From: Eupeodes corollae
Lineage: Eukaryota; Arthropoda; Insecta; Diptera; Syrphidae
Assembly: GCF_945859685.1 (NCBI RefSeq)
Contig: NC_079147.1
Span: forward strand, 100,981,525-101,045,524
Direction of reading: 5' to 3'
Length of the DNA: 64,000 nt
A program made the translations under genes and the position numbers. This document shows, piece after piece, positions 45,961 through 58,866 of this stretch. The notes under the pieces are model-generated. The model saw nothing but the letters and a program-made list of their open reading frames with translations, was not told the DNA's origin and made no database searches. Numbering within the stretch: position 1 is the first letter of the stretch; each line of letters opens with the position of its first letter.

Positions 45961-48900
45961 TTATTACAATTTCATAATATTACTTATAAACAATATTTAC
46001 ATAAATACATATTTTAGAATCTAAAAAACTAACAAAATGCCTTCTTTTTATCATTTCAGGTAAGATTTAAAAACTTGAACTCCGTGAGTATTTTTGTACA
46101 AAAAGGTCCTCTGGAATGAAATAAATCAGTAATATTGAGAATTAACATTTTTCAATGGTATTTATCAATTGATTTTCAATGAAAAGGTATTTTTTAATTA
46201 TTATTTGATTACTGATTTGATTTTTACAATAAAAATTTCGTAAATTTAATATTGAATTTTAGTGATAATGATATTTTACTTTGCAATGTCTTATTTTCGT
46301 ATCGAAATTCGAAGTTTCCTTCCAATCTTTGATCCAGATGCATCGAATTTTAGGTGCTTTTATTTAAAAAATAAATGTTTTAATTATTCGTCTTATATTT
46401 GCTACAAAATTTTATACAATTATTGACAATTTTTAAGTTGTTGTTTGTTTCACTGAAAACTGTTCTTCAGCTGAACTCTATTTCCTTTTTTCTTGTTAAA
46501 ATAACTTTCTTAGCTGTTTTTGTTCTTGATTAGCATAACGTCAGATGCCCTTGTATAGGGAAGCAGTAGGTACAGGTAGGTAAGTTCTTTTACCTAGAAT
46601 AAATAATAAGAAATTTTTAATTTATCCGCATCAGGGAAATAAACCATCCAGCAGGAACTCAACAACGAACTTTTGGTTATTTTATTTAACCCATCGTCGC
46701 CACCGCCATCGCCGCCGTCACATTGGTTGGTGCTGTTATCCAATTATACCACAAGAGTAGGTACCTACTTATACAGTAAAGAAAATGAAGACAAATGAAA
46801 AATTATATTATTATAAAAAAAAGATGGAAAATTCGTTGGTATAAAATATTAAACCTGTAAACACTGCAGAGTAATTGTTGTTTATTCAACGTCCAGACTC
46901 CGTTTGTAACGCTGAACAGTAGGTACATACATAAGCCCATCATCTTTTCTACAATCAGGATTACTTTATTTTTTTAACATCAGGTCCGGATGCAATCATA
47001 GAAATGCTTAGGGCCAAAATTTATAGAATATTCAGAATTTTACATACATAAAAACAGTCAAGAACGGCATCCTTTAAACATGTTGTTTTGATTTTGTTTG
47101 ACTCTTCTCAGAGCCCAATTTTATTATTATAGCAAAACTACATATATCCAAGCTCTTAAGTTAAATACGAGTTAAGACTCGAATATCAGTGGATCTTAGA
47201 AACTATAGGGACTAGATATGTTATAAGAAAGAAAAAGAAGAATTGATAATGAATGATAAGGAAGTGATTGTTTGTTTTTTTGTATTAAGGATGGAAACTT
47301 GCGGAACAAGCAGAGTAGAAATCAGTCCAAGAATTTTGAAGAAGTTACATTTTTTTTAAACTGTCAAAGCCTACCGCTATTTTAAATAACTATTCAAAAG
47401 TTTTCCTCCAAGACAAAAAAATGCAGAGTATTCTCAAAGACAAAAATTCAAAGCACCTTGATTCCGGATTCACATTAAGGGTTCCTTACTTATTTTTAAA
47501 CGAAATACTACTTCATTGAAAACTCAAAATTAAATAAAAAAAACATTGAATTGTTACACAAAATTCTAATTTAAAAAAAAAAAATTACAGGAAATACATT
47601 TTGAGCCTCGAATTTTATTTCGACCAAATCCTTCACTTACTAGGTGGTTCCTCTTACCTATAAGTATACCCAATTTCAACACTCAGAGGCCATAAGGCCA
47701 AGCCAACAAATTATAATTTTCCACGCTATAAATCTTGGTATTGTATTGCCTTCCCGGCTGCCTACTTTACAGTTTAAAATCACAATGCGATATGCAAACA
47801 AACGACGACGAACGTTTCCCCAACTCACTCATACTCATACTTTCGTCCCTACACAAAAAACTTACAATTTTTATGTTTATTTTCCGAACAAAGTTAAAAA
47901 AAATATAAAAATAATCCGGCACACACACCAATTGTATTTTATGTACATCCATACGTATACCTACATATATATAAAGCACTTTTTGACTTTCTCAAGAAGT
48001 TGTAACTTGGAAAAATTCCCAAATCTCATTGCAACTTGATTCTCGTGCTTTGCATTCCTCTGTTTGGATGCTTTGCTTGAATGTTTTTTGTTCATGTTCA
48101 ACACTTATTCCCGAGTGATGACTATCTTTTTCACTTTCTGTGGATGCAAAGTCTATTTTCAAAAAAGAAAAACATTTTTCTTCTTTTACACAGGACTCAT
48201 TTCTCTTGTTTGTTGTTCGTCCTTTCATCATCATCAAAGGACATCACCACTAACAACACACCATCAGATATTTAGTGATGAGCAACGAGGTGCATTTTCG
48301 TGGAATGTTTTTCTGTAAGGTTTTTGACTGTTTTGAGTAGGAGAAACATGCATTTTTCAAATAAGTAAACACATATTTTTAAAGCTTTTTACTTCTGCAC
48401 TGTCTGGTCACTTAATTAATCCCTTTATAATAATTTTATTTGAAGGTTTTGTATTTCGTTCTGAAGAAGTACAAAAGTTATGTAATACATATACAAAATG
48501 TATACTGGTCACAGCAATGAGGCTAACGAAATTATAAAGCATTCGATTAAATACCTTTGATGATATTTTAACTTTGAAATGTAAAAACAAAACTGATATC
48601 AAATGTTTTAAACAGAAATGGAGATTGTTCAATTATGAGCACCTAAGGCGAAAAGTATTGCGATTATCAGAAGGAAACAAAATAAATTTGAAGGAATTAG
48701 CAACATTAGCTTTTGTTTCAATTTTTAGAGTAAATTTGTCTAAACATTTTTAACTGAAATTGGTTAATAAGAAAAGAAATAAGCAAAGCTGCGTTCACAA
48801 AATTGTAAAACCAAAAGCATTTCAGTTACTAAGTGGATAAAGTGTTAATTAATTGTAAACAATTAGCTTTGAAGAAATGACACGCTCTTACAATTCATAT

Positions 48901-48984
48901 TTTGTTCACATTGTTAAATTACTATTAAATAAATAGTTCGATGGAGAGACCTTTTAAAAATCTAAATCGTTGTACACTTTAGGT
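45961..48984. other. Unassigned DNA, no gene recognised
   Basis: Mixed AT-rich sequence with a GC-richer patch at 46690-46730 ('catcgtcgccaccgccatcg'). Frames at 47644-48039 and 47992-48318 overlap on both strands and show no family resemblance. Confidence 0.4.
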
Positions 48985-49085
48985 ACATTAATGCTTCAGT
49001 TTTAAGACTATTCAAACGGCTTTCTGACAACAGTACTAGCACACAGGAATGGCTAAAAGTTGTAAGTCACTAGGCCCTAGTTCAC
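48985..49085 (+). mobile_element. tRNA-derived SINE, copy D, 3' part
   Basis: 'ctgacaacagtactagcaca', 'caggaatgg', 'gttgtaagtcactaggccct' and 'agttcacaacggactgttg' match the 3' half of the family. The tRNA-like head is absent. It sits exactly where the neighbouring RTE is cut. Confidence 0.7.
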
Positions 49086-50935
49086 AACGGACTGTTGTGG
49101 ACAGATATTTTAAAGATAGTGCCCCTAGAGGTCCCTGTGAGCTCTGCACTATTCTTTTAAATACAATGTTAAAAAAATCGTATGACAACGCATCACTTTG
49201 TCTAAAACCTTTTTTAACATCCAAAAATTCAGTTACGTTGTTGGCCTTGCGATCGATGAAAAGATGGTGAGTGTCGATTTGGTGTTCTTGGCTTTTTTCC
49301 AGGATCTAAAGTAATGTGAATATTTTCATCAACTGTAGACTTTATTGGTCTAAAACCACACTGAAAAGGACCTATCAGATTGTTGACGAAGGGTTTTAGA
49401 CGTTCACATATTACGCAGAGGAGATTTTATAGACGATGTTAAGTAGACTGATTCCTCTATAGTTGGTGCATTTTAGAGGGTCTCTTTTTTTCAGGATCGG
49501 GAAAATAAAACTGAGGTTCCATTCAACGGCCATGCTTTCTTCCGACCATATCTTACGGAAAAGTTGGTACCAACTTATCTCCAGCTGCTTTAAAGAGCTC
49601 GGCATTCAAGACATCCATTAAAGCGGGTTTATTAGCCTTCAGCTTAGATATGGCAATCTTTACTTCGTCTAAGTCGGGAGGACGGGATTGTTGGCTTTCG
49701 TCGTCTATGTTGAATGGATCATCCTGCCTGACAGCGGAATTCAGTTCGTCGTTGCCGTTATACAGTCTGCAGAAGTGGTCCTTCCATATCCTCAGCATTG
49801 GCTTTGGTTCCACTATGATGTTTCCACTTTCGTCTTTGCAGCCTTCGGTTCTAGGTTTAAGTACCTGTGAATTTCGTTTCACCTGTTCATAAAAATTTCG
49901 AACTTCATTCCTGCTTTTAAACCTCTCAACATCTTCGACCGCACGCTTCTCATGCCCTCTCTTTTTCGTTCTGAGAAGTCATCCTTCCTCTCGCCTCTTC
50001 TATTAGCCTGAATCCGTTGTCGGAAGTGTTGTCGTGCAGGCTGTTCTTCCCGATTATTCCATCAAAGATGTCTTCTCTTCCTAGCTTGGCATTAAAATCA
50101 CCTATATTTTAATATCGTAGCTAGGGCACTGCTCATATGTTTTGTCTAGGAGCACGAAGAACATATCTTTGGTGTTGTCGTCTTTCTCTTCTGTGGAGCA
50201 TGAGCGCATATCAGGCTAATGTTGCCAAATTTAGCCTTGATGCGTATGGTCATGAGGCGCTCATTGATGCAACTATAGCTCAAGACTTCTTGCCTAAGTC
50301 TGGCTCCAATGACGAAGCGGCATCTAAAGAATCGCTGTTGGTTTTCGTGCTAGCAGTCACCATAGTAAATATCGCAGTTTTTCATATTGTTTTTGCCCAA
50401 CCCATCCCATCGTATTTCCTGGATGGCGGTGATGCCTGCTTTATTGCAGTCTTGGGCCTCCGCTAATTCTTCGGCCGCCCGTGGTCTGTTAAGGGACCTA
50501 ACATTCCACGTGCATATCCGAAGTTCGTTGTCCTTAATTCGGTTGCGTTGGTTGTCAACAGTAAATCTGTCCATATCCGAGGTTGTTGGTGCTTCGCAAC
50601 TATGAAAGCTTTTATGTGTCCAGGAAGTCACCCCGACGGCGCAACCCCCAACCTTGGAGGGCCGGATGAAACCACTCCTTATAGGCCTGATTTACGAATA
50701 ATTAATATAAGATGTTCACTTAGTAGTTCAACCTTACTGGAACTGTAGACGCCACCGTTGATTCCATCTCGGGAATTCCTCCGATGCTGCTGGATAAGGA
50801 GAGGTGCCTTAGTGGAAACACCTCTCTCCCCTCTCTCGTTTGCTACCCCAACAACTTTTCACTGGGGTTGGAACCCAATCTCCAGTTGAGGTACTAGGCA
50901 CCTGATGTTCACCGCGGGGAGGTGAGAGTAGGAGT
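49086..50935 (-). mobile_element. RTE-type LINE, 5' half with endonuclease start
   Basis: The minus strand starts with the 5' UTR (50640-50935; also found at 29430-29626). The apurinic-type endonuclease start 'ELRICTWNVRSLNRPRAAEE' and 'AITAIQEIRWDGLGKNN', with the catalytic glutamate in 'QEIRW', lie at 50390-50560. The linker 'PMLRIWKDHFCRLYNGNDEL' and 'DLDEVKIAISKLKANKP' lies at 49640-49800. The RT region lies at 49090-49560. The element is cut before the YADD box, at the SINE fragment. Frameshifts interrupt the endonuclease domain. This is the only copy here with a good endonuclease N-terminus. Confidence 0.85.
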
Positions 50936-51714
50936 TGATAGACAGAGGTGGGTTTTGAGAAAAACCTGTGGACGCTTGTGTCCTCTTTAATGCACATGTT
51001 TACCATTTCAACATCAAATGGCAAACTATATTGAGAATAAATCAAGTGACAAATGTCAAAAAGACCAATTCCAAAAAGAGAATGCTATATTAAAAACCAC
51101 ATGTCTTTGAATGGCAACGTTTTTATCTTGTAAAGTGCCAAACGATGACAGATTCAAAAGTGGCAACTGCAATAATACTAAACTGTTTAAAATGAAAGCT
51201 TTCATTGGAAAACCATATATAATTTTCGAGAAAGAATAAATTGATCAAAGACTACTTTAACATTTTTAATGGTGTCTCAAACTTAATTTAAGCATTTTAA
51301 ATACGAAGTCATTTAAAATATGATTTAAATTTAAAAAATAAAATATTTTCAAATAAAGGTTGCTTTTTTAAGAACTTAAACACTTTAAATACAAATTCAA
51401 TACAATTAATTAAAATACAAGTGTAGTATAAAAAATTGAAGAGACCAAGTGTAAGAAGACCATTATACTTGGTTTTGCACTTCAACGATGACAGCTACAT
51501 TATAGAATTGTTGCCAACTTCATTAGATATATAAAAATTACCACAGCCAACTTCATGTAAAAGAACGAAGACGAAGGTTTTTAAATTCGAGAAGCCAACG
51601 GCCATTGACGTCATTAATATATATTTGTAAAAAAAAAATTAAGTTTGAAATCAAATAAACTTATTATTATTAAATTAGCAATTACACCGCAAAAGTATAA
51701 ACATTTTTACTAAA
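50936..51714. other. Unassigned AT-rich DNA
   Basis: No gene or recognised repeat. Confidence 0.4.
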
Positions 51715-52250
51715 AGGTTTTTAGCTTCCCATTCCATTGGTCCGATTTTTCGAATAAGAAATTTTGACATTTCTCGACGTTTCGATTTCTCTAGAATGTA
51801 TATAAAAGGTACGAGATACCTTTTTTCATCAGTCATTTAAATAAGTAAACATCAAATAATGCAGAAAGGACATTCGAAATTTAGTGGGTTTTTTCTTCTT
51901 TTAAATAACAACTAAGAAAAAGTGACAAATTGGTTGACCCCAATTTTATTTCAAATTACACGATTTGACATTATAACAAATTTCAACCAATCCGAAAAAA
52001 TGCAAATTTGTATCGCCTCTAATATTTTTCGAAAAAAGAACATTACATCCACAATAATTTTTGAATCGAACAATAATGTTTTTGCAAATGTAGTAAAATT
52101 TTTGAAAGAACTCAATTCCAATTGACAACACAAAGTTGGTAGACATTTATTTTTGAATCAAGTACATTCTTTTCGGCTCAGTAACAAAGTAAGATATTGA
52201 CTGCAATCTTTTTTTATATTACACAAAACTACAATGGTCTCATAGGTAGA
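51715..52250 (-). repeat. ATR repeat, diverged
   Basis: 'tagcttcccattccattggt', 'ttttgacatttctcgacgtt' and 'aataatgcagaaaggacatt' place it as a reversed right end. The internal part is strongly diverged, and the left cap is not visible. Confidence 0.6.
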
Positions 52251-54245
52251 CCAATTCAGAAAATAATGTATGATATTATTTAGCCGAGCCATAGACAAGG
52301 GACTAGCTTCTCACTGGGGATCTTAAAAAGAATCACTTAGAAGTTGTAAAAAGGCACTAAGGAAATCTAAGCGATTTAAGTGGTAGTCTTTCCGTGGAAC
52401 GGTAGAAGAAACTTCTGAGGCTTCCAAATTACGGAAAGTCATTTCAACTAATTCAGCGATGCCATGCTGTCTAAAAAATGCAGATGGCTCCTGGACAATA
52501 TCAAGTGAAGTATCGCTGAACTTACTACCAGTCAAATTTGTTCAAACTGCAATGTAAAACATTTACAAGGTCTGATCACAAGGCACGAGATCCAATGGGC
52601 TCTTAACAGCTTCGAACAATTTATTTCTGCAATACCAGATGGCATAATACCAGCTGGACTACAAAAAACTTCAGACGTAATTGCACTGTTCTCTGCATAA
52701 AGAGAAGTGTAAGCTGTTTTATACCGAAAGCAGGTAAATGCTCGAAAGTTAACCCTAAAGACCTACGACCTATAAGTCTATCATCATTCCTTTTGGAGAC
52801 CTTGGACAGATTGATTGATATCCATTGAAAAGCATGTAGTGATACAAGACTCCTGTCTATGTCTCAACATGTCCATTAGTACTCACCATCGAATACCCCT
52901 TCCATCGTAGAGGGTTCACATTGGTTACTCTCTTGTCATCGAACGCCCTTTTTACAACGTGAACACATTTGCAATGACATCTGCATCACTAACAGTTTTG
53001 AAAGTAGTGGGTTTATTTGGGGAGTTAGTTAATTGAATGCTGCCTAGGAGACTAATTAACTCAAAAGTTCTATCACCTTTTCACTGGTAACTGGTGAAAA
53101 ATAAAACTCTTACTGGTCTTAATGCAGAAGGTTTTAGAATGATTGCATTTGTGGATGATGTTGATATACTGCTTTTTCAGAAAAGCATCTTAAAACCCTA
53201 AAAGAACTCTTATAAAATGCATTTGGACTGATCGGTGTGGACTGCGTGTTAACCCAAACAAAACCGATTTAGTTTTATTTTCGAAGAAATACAAAACTCC
53301 ATATGTCAACCCACCGTGTTTTCAAGTATCCAATTAACGATCTCAGACGAGGCTAAGTCCCTCAGTCATATTTTAGGCACACAACTAAATTGAGAACGCA
53401 ATATACAAGAAAAAGTCATAAACGCTACTGTAGCTCTTGCAAAAAAGCTATTGGTAATACGTAAATGGAGCTTACAAAGCCAATTTATGAATTGGTTATA
53501 CAAAATATATGATGTGGCAACTTTGGTAGATTTCTTTAGACAAAGCTGTAAACCATGACAAACTAAATAACGTCCAAGCGGATCCCTTCGCAAGACCCTA
53601 CCTGCGATACCCTAGTCTACCAAACACCTCTTGATATAATTAGCAAATTAATAGCTGTAAGCTCTGCTATTCGCCTTAAACCTTCATTGTAGTGGGTCAG
53701 CAACAACATATTGGCCAATCTGTAATTCTTAAATGTTTAAAATTATTTCCAAAGGGAACAGACTAACACTGTTCCTTAACTGCAATTTGACAGAAACTTC
53801 CAGAATTCTATACCTTCTTTATCTTTTTGGGAGGATAGGGCATTCCTGGAAGACGAGTCAACTCACTTTTACACAGATGGATCAAAAATAAATGAAATGG
53901 TTGGTGGAGGTGTGTACTCTGAAAGACTGAAACGAGATCTCTCATTCGGCCTTCCCAATCATTGCAGAGTGTTCCAGGAAGAATTTTTGGCGATAACATC
54001 TGATATCCGTAATTTCTCTGATAGTCAAACCGCTATCCAATCTCTGGGCTCTGTCTCTACAGAGTCCAAATATCAGTTGGGATAGCATCACACAAGATTT
54101 AAAGCGCCCAAGGTCATAACCAGGCACTGCCTAATAGGAAAGCACGCCACGCGGCTAGGCGTATTCTCAAATGAACTTTTCGGAATCAATAGGAGAAGAA
54201 CAGGAAACAGTCTTCACCTCCTCTAAGAGATAACCATCAAATACC
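52251..54245 (+). mobile_element. LOA/I-type LINE, second locus, heavily decayed
   Basis: Related to the element at 20419. It includes the part upstream of RT: 'TVEETSEASKLRKVISTN' with 'CCLKNADGSWT' near 52400-52500. The finger domain follows ('ISAIPDGIIPAGLQKTSD', about 52625-52680). Motif C reads 'IAFVDDVDIL' near 53145 instead of YADD. RNase H has 'HFYTDGSKINEMVGGGVYSE' (53868-53930) and 'FSDSQTAIQSLG' (54014-54050). Stops and frameshifts are dense. It lacks a clear 3' end. Confidence 0.75.
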
Positions 54246-55817
54246 ATTGACAATAACCATCGAAACTTCTATTGAAGTTTTAAAAACAACCTTTTCAAAC
54301 AAAACTAAATTATATGTCTATATCTATATCTAATTTATTTCGGTAAAACCGTCAAACTTATAATTACTGATGTCATGTTTCACATGGCCTCGATGGTTTT
54401 GTCACATTTTAATAATTAAGTAGAAAATCTTGCATTGAATTTGATAATCATTTCTCTGTTGCAATATATAATTATACATTTATATGATGGTAAAACATGT
54501 TCTTTTAAGCTCTACACAATAGCATCAGGGTGGTCGTTTTAGAAGTGCATTCGGCATGATATTGTTTCAAAAATTAATTTTCAAAAGTATTAAATTTCGC
54601 AGTCACCAATACGCAGAATAAACTTAAGTTTCAATACTTCATACTGAATTTTATCATTTTTCAATGTGTCAAAAACTAGATCAAAAATGTATTTAGAAAT
54701 TATTGAAAATTGCACAATGTTAACTTTAAGTAATACGATTATAATTTTTAAAATTAGTCTTTTGCCTTAAAATAAGGACCATCCTAATTTTGTATGTTCC
54801 TAGGAAAACATATAATATATATGACATGTATTTCAAAAGATTTTTAATACCAGACTTCTCATATTGTTTTACTAAGTAAAAATCCTCGGGCAAATTGAAA
54901 TTGAAACATGAACTGCAAAGTGAATCCTTATGCTTTTGTCTTCATTTAAATTAACATGTTTTGTTTTTATGTATATGTATGTATGTGTTTCCTTTTTTCA
55001 TTTCTTAAAATTAATCTGCCAAAGGTATTTTACCAGACAAATCCTTTGATAAACGAGATACTCAAAGCAAAGGGCAAGAAATTAAATTGCAAATGTAATT
55101 TAAGTACTCGAGACATAATCACCTTGATTTAAAAATCACTTCTTTCAACATACATACATACATACATATACATATACATAGACTTATAAAATAAATCAGC
55201 TTTTAAATTACATTAAACATTATGTAATGTCAAGTGAAATTCAATCTTCTATAGGAACAAGTGCTATGGGGAAGATTTTTGTCGATCCTTTTAATTTAAC
55301 TGCAAGTTAATGTATAAATACCGTGCTATTGATTTTTTTTAATACATCAAGGAATCAAAGGAATAGAATGAGATACCTTTAGAATGGAGCTAACAAACCT
55401 ATAATTTAAATCAAATTATATATATTTACCTCGAACCTGATGTCGATTGCCATTTTCATTGCAGTGCATTCTGTATTCTGCATTGCAGTTTGCAGTGCCC
55501 ACTTATTTTTTAATTTTTTTTTGCCAACAACTCTTTTTGCAATTGTCCTTTTCTATAATTCAATCCTGAAGAAGTCGTACAAAGGCAATTGAATTATTTA
55601 ATTCTTTAATGCAGTGGCGGACACGAACTTGGATGGGCCTTTTGGCTATTTCATTATGTACACCGATTTTTAATCCTTGAGAGGGGTTATCATAAAGAAT
55701 ATACGCAGGATGTCTAGAACATTTTATGACACGGCTTCTTTGTCGCTCATCGAATTGCTATGCTTTGGCTTTCAGTTCGAAATGAGATGAACATTTCTTC
55801 TAAGTCCAATCATTACA
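54246..55817. other. Unassigned AT-rich DNA
   Basis: Only simple sequence stands out: (CATA)n near 55150-55180. No gene recognised. Confidence 0.4.
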
Positions 55818-56495
55818 TTTTTTTTTTATATTGTACGCGCACACAAGGGGATATGAATACCCTTATAATGATTTTACACAGTGCGAGTAATTAGGAAGGG
55901 AGGATAGGATTTGAAAGGAGATACCGATGCACATTAGTTTTGAATGCCTGCACATTGTAATGGTAAAGCATTCCACATTCGTGTAGTGCGACTAAAAAAA
56001 GAATCTCTGAACTTTACAGTACGGCCGAAACTGGGCTCAAGGGTAAACTGATGGGCATTCCTAAAAAAACGTATTACGGTTGAATTTTTTGAGGGGAGGA
56101 ATGCAACTGGCTATTTCATTAGAGCATTGCTTATGGAAGTAGCGATAGAATAATGAAAGACATGAAACCTTACGACGGTGCTCGAGAGATGCAAAAGTTT
56201 CAGATAGACGATGGTCACCTATCATTTTTAGAGCTCTCTTTTGAATTCTGTCCAAGAGACTCAAGTGGGTTATAGGAGCACCTGCCCAAATATGGGAATT
56301 GTACTAAAGTTTTGGAGGAATATAGGCTTTATACATTATAGCCAGATCAGAAGGGTTAAAAAAACTTCTTGCATCGTCGGAGAAAACCTAAACACTTAGC
56401 AGCATTTCAGCAGGACTGAAAGCTGTTCGGTCTCCTCGATGCAAATACCACTCATGAATAGTGGCATTGGGGGAGGGTTACGCTTTTTACTATTA
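55818..56495 (-). mobile_element. jockey/CR1-like LINE 3' end, copy 3
   Basis: Same family as 2034-3299. The minus strand reads 'SGICIEETEQLSVL', 'NPSDLAIMYKAYI', 'HLSLLDRIQKRALKMIGDHR' and 'SLEHRRKVSCLSLFYRYFHK', then 'FTLEPSFGRTVKFRDSFF'. It ends near 55860 and a T-run at 55818-55828 is its poly-A tail. It is 5'-truncated near 56495. Frameshifts are present. The tail lets the 3' end of this family be placed. Confidence 0.8.
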
Positions 56496-57613
56496 CTGTA
56501 AGTTGATATCACGCCATTCAATAGAGGTATATTTTGACAATTTCCTGCTTGCTGCTAAGATATCACATTCAGGGATGGACAAATCTTTGGCACTTCAGAA
56601 TTTAGTTGATTCCATGAGGGCCTTTATGGTTTTGTTAAGTTAGTGCCTTTTAATTTAAAACAGTTTTTTAGGTTAGGCTTCAGAACCCTTCTATGTGACC
56701 AATAAGTGGTTGATTTAGTTTTGCATTATGATTTAGACAAACTAATTCCACCCTGTTTTCTTGGCCAACTGACCGATTCCCCCAGACTTCTGCGGACTCT
56801 TTAAGGTATCCGCAGACTCTGGTTTCGATAAGACCGTTTTCTTGTTTAAGATCGACAATGAACTTTTTGTTCTAATTATCTTTATCAGTAGCTTAAAGTA
56901 GTAATGTTATTCGAAAAAATATGTACGTCATCCTTATTTGTCAAGTTTTGGGATGATTTTTAAGTTTTTCACCTTTAAAAAGGCAATGACATTTGAGTGC
57001 ATGGAAGTCTCTTGTTGTATTGCAACAAGACTGGGGACATTTCAACAAAAGTATTTATCAATGAATTTTGTTTATAAGTATGCATACACTTAGCTGTCGA
57101 ACTGTCAATTTGACAATTCTGCTTGTTTAAGTACTAACTCGTGGTAAAGTAGACCTTATTAGAGACAAAATTTCAAACTTCTAAGTGCATCCGGAATGTA
57201 TTCAGGTTCATGTCCAGACACAAACTTCTCCAAGTTGGAATCTGCGAAAAGTCGAGCAAAAGGTAAAATCCCTTTGAGAGTAGCTCTATCCATATTATCA
57301 GTTGCAGGTGTTGACTGAATAAATTTCAATTTGACAGATGAAGATTGAAAAAATGACTGCCATAAATTGTCAATTTATAACTTAATTAAAAGTGTCTTTA
57401 AAAACGAAAATACTACGAAGTATAGCAGAAAACTAACCAAGAAATATTTTTGGATATCAAAGTTGACTTGACGTGTATTCGAAACTAAATCGGTTTAAGC
57501 GAAGTAACGATAATAAAGTTTGGTCTGCCTTAAAGAGCTGCTGGAAATAAATTCCTATTGTTTGATGTCAACGGCTTCTTAATTCTATATCCAAAGGCAT
57601 GGTACGGCTGTGG
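56496..57613. other. Unassigned DNA upstream of a transposon terminus
   Basis: A minus-strand coding-like piece is listed separately at 57172-57370. Another short minus-strand reading at 56690-56850 ('ETRVCGYLKESAEVWG') looks protein-like but cannot be assigned. Confidence 0.4.
57172..57370 (-). other. Orphan coding-like frame end, unidentified
   Basis: An uninterrupted minus-strand frame of about 65-70 codons ends in a double stop (about 57172): 'FFQSSSVKLKFIQSTPATDN', 'MDRATLKGILPFARLFADSN', 'LEKFVSGHEPEYIPDALRSL', 'KFCL'. A stop precedes it, and a 'tatggcag' acceptor-like sequence lies near its start. It could be a terminal exon or a transposon remnant; I do not recognise the family. Confidence 0.3.
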
Positions 57614-57677
57614 TACAGGGTGTCTGGTGGCAGATTTATGTTTTTAAGTACAAATATTTCAAAAAGTAATAATCAGT

Positions 57678-57962
57678 AGTGCCCGTGTCGTGATGGTTAT
57701 TGCCTTGGACTGTCATGCTAGAGGTCTTGGATTCAATCCCTGCCTGTGCCAACTTATGTTTTTTTTGCGAGGAATTGGCAAATTGTCCAAGAGTAATTCT
57801 TCCCATGAAAAGTGCTTTCTCCAAATTGCCGTTCGGATTCGGCTTAAAACTGTAGGTCGCCTCCATTCCTGACAACATTACTCTCAAACAGGAATGGTTG
57901 AGAGTTGTTAGTCACTAGGCTCTAGTTCTCAAATTACTGTTGAACCACCTAATTTTTTTTTT
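57678..57962 (+). mobile_element. tRNA-derived SINE, copy E, best head
   Basis: The tRNA-like head is clear on the plus strand: 'gtcgtgatggttattgcctt' (A-box region) and B box 'ggattcaatccc' at 57729-57740. The body ('aagagtaattcttcccatga', 'gagagttgttagtcactagg') and the 3' end 'gttgaaccacctaatt' plus T-run follow. An 8-bp direct repeat TAATCAGT lies at 57670-57677 and 57963-57970. It inserted into the left part of a Tc1/mariner element. Confidence 0.85.
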
Positions 57963-58866
57963 TAATCAGTGATTGTGAGAATTTCTCTTTAGTCAAGTGA
58001 GTATCGGGAGTTCGCTATCGAGGCATTCTTCAAGGGTAATGATTCGTACGTAACTGCGCGTAACTACAGTTTCCTTCACTTTCGGTATATTACGAATATT
58101 ACGAATAAGTGATGGGTCGAGTGTGAATTTAATTCGTTCGTGGTTCCGCGCAACTGCTTTGGCTATGGACACTCCACTGTCGATCTTCAAGGACTCCCGA
58201 AAACATTGAAGTGGTTGAAGATAGTTTACGTGAAAATCCACGACTTTCGTTACTGAAAAAGGCAGCCTCACTTGATCTTGCAAGACCGATAATTCAAAAA
58301 AATTAAAAAAGAATTAAACGTGAATGGATTCAAAACTCATATCGTTTACAAATACATAGATAGCAATTTTGTATTACGTAAACATTTTTGTGAGACGATG
58401 TTTGATCATTTACGTACTGTGAATCTCATTTTTGGAGTGACGAGGCTTATTTTTATCAAAATGGGCTTATTTTTATCAAAATTGCCATTACTGGGCTCAA
58501 AGAATTCATAACCCTCGACTTAAACACCAAAGGCCATTGCATTGCCCCAGGGAAACTGTTTGGTGAGCTTTATCCCCGCATAGGATAATTGGACTATTTT
58601 TTTTCGAGAACGATCGAGGTCAGGCGACAAATGTCAATAGTGACAATTACCATTATCCATTGCTTTCATTGCATACGTGCTTCTAACGGGATGGTTCAAC
58701 CACACAAGCGGCTCGAGATTCAATGAATTTGCTTCGGGAAGCTTTCCCTACAAAACTTACCGACGAAGGGCTGCCGTCGCGACGTAACACCAATGGATTT
58801 TCTTATAGAATAACCTAAAAGAGAGAGTTTACATCAACAATCCCCGAACTCTAACAACCCTAATAG

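Noticed and set aside
47644..48318. Overlapping frames on both strands as a host gene
   Set aside because: Composition is biased by simple sequence and no domain is recognisable; both strands are equally open.
58010..58283. Clean 96-codon minus-strand open frame as a new gene
   Set aside because: The plus strand of the same interval is the N-terminal part of the Tc1/mariner transposase, so the open frame is its antisense.
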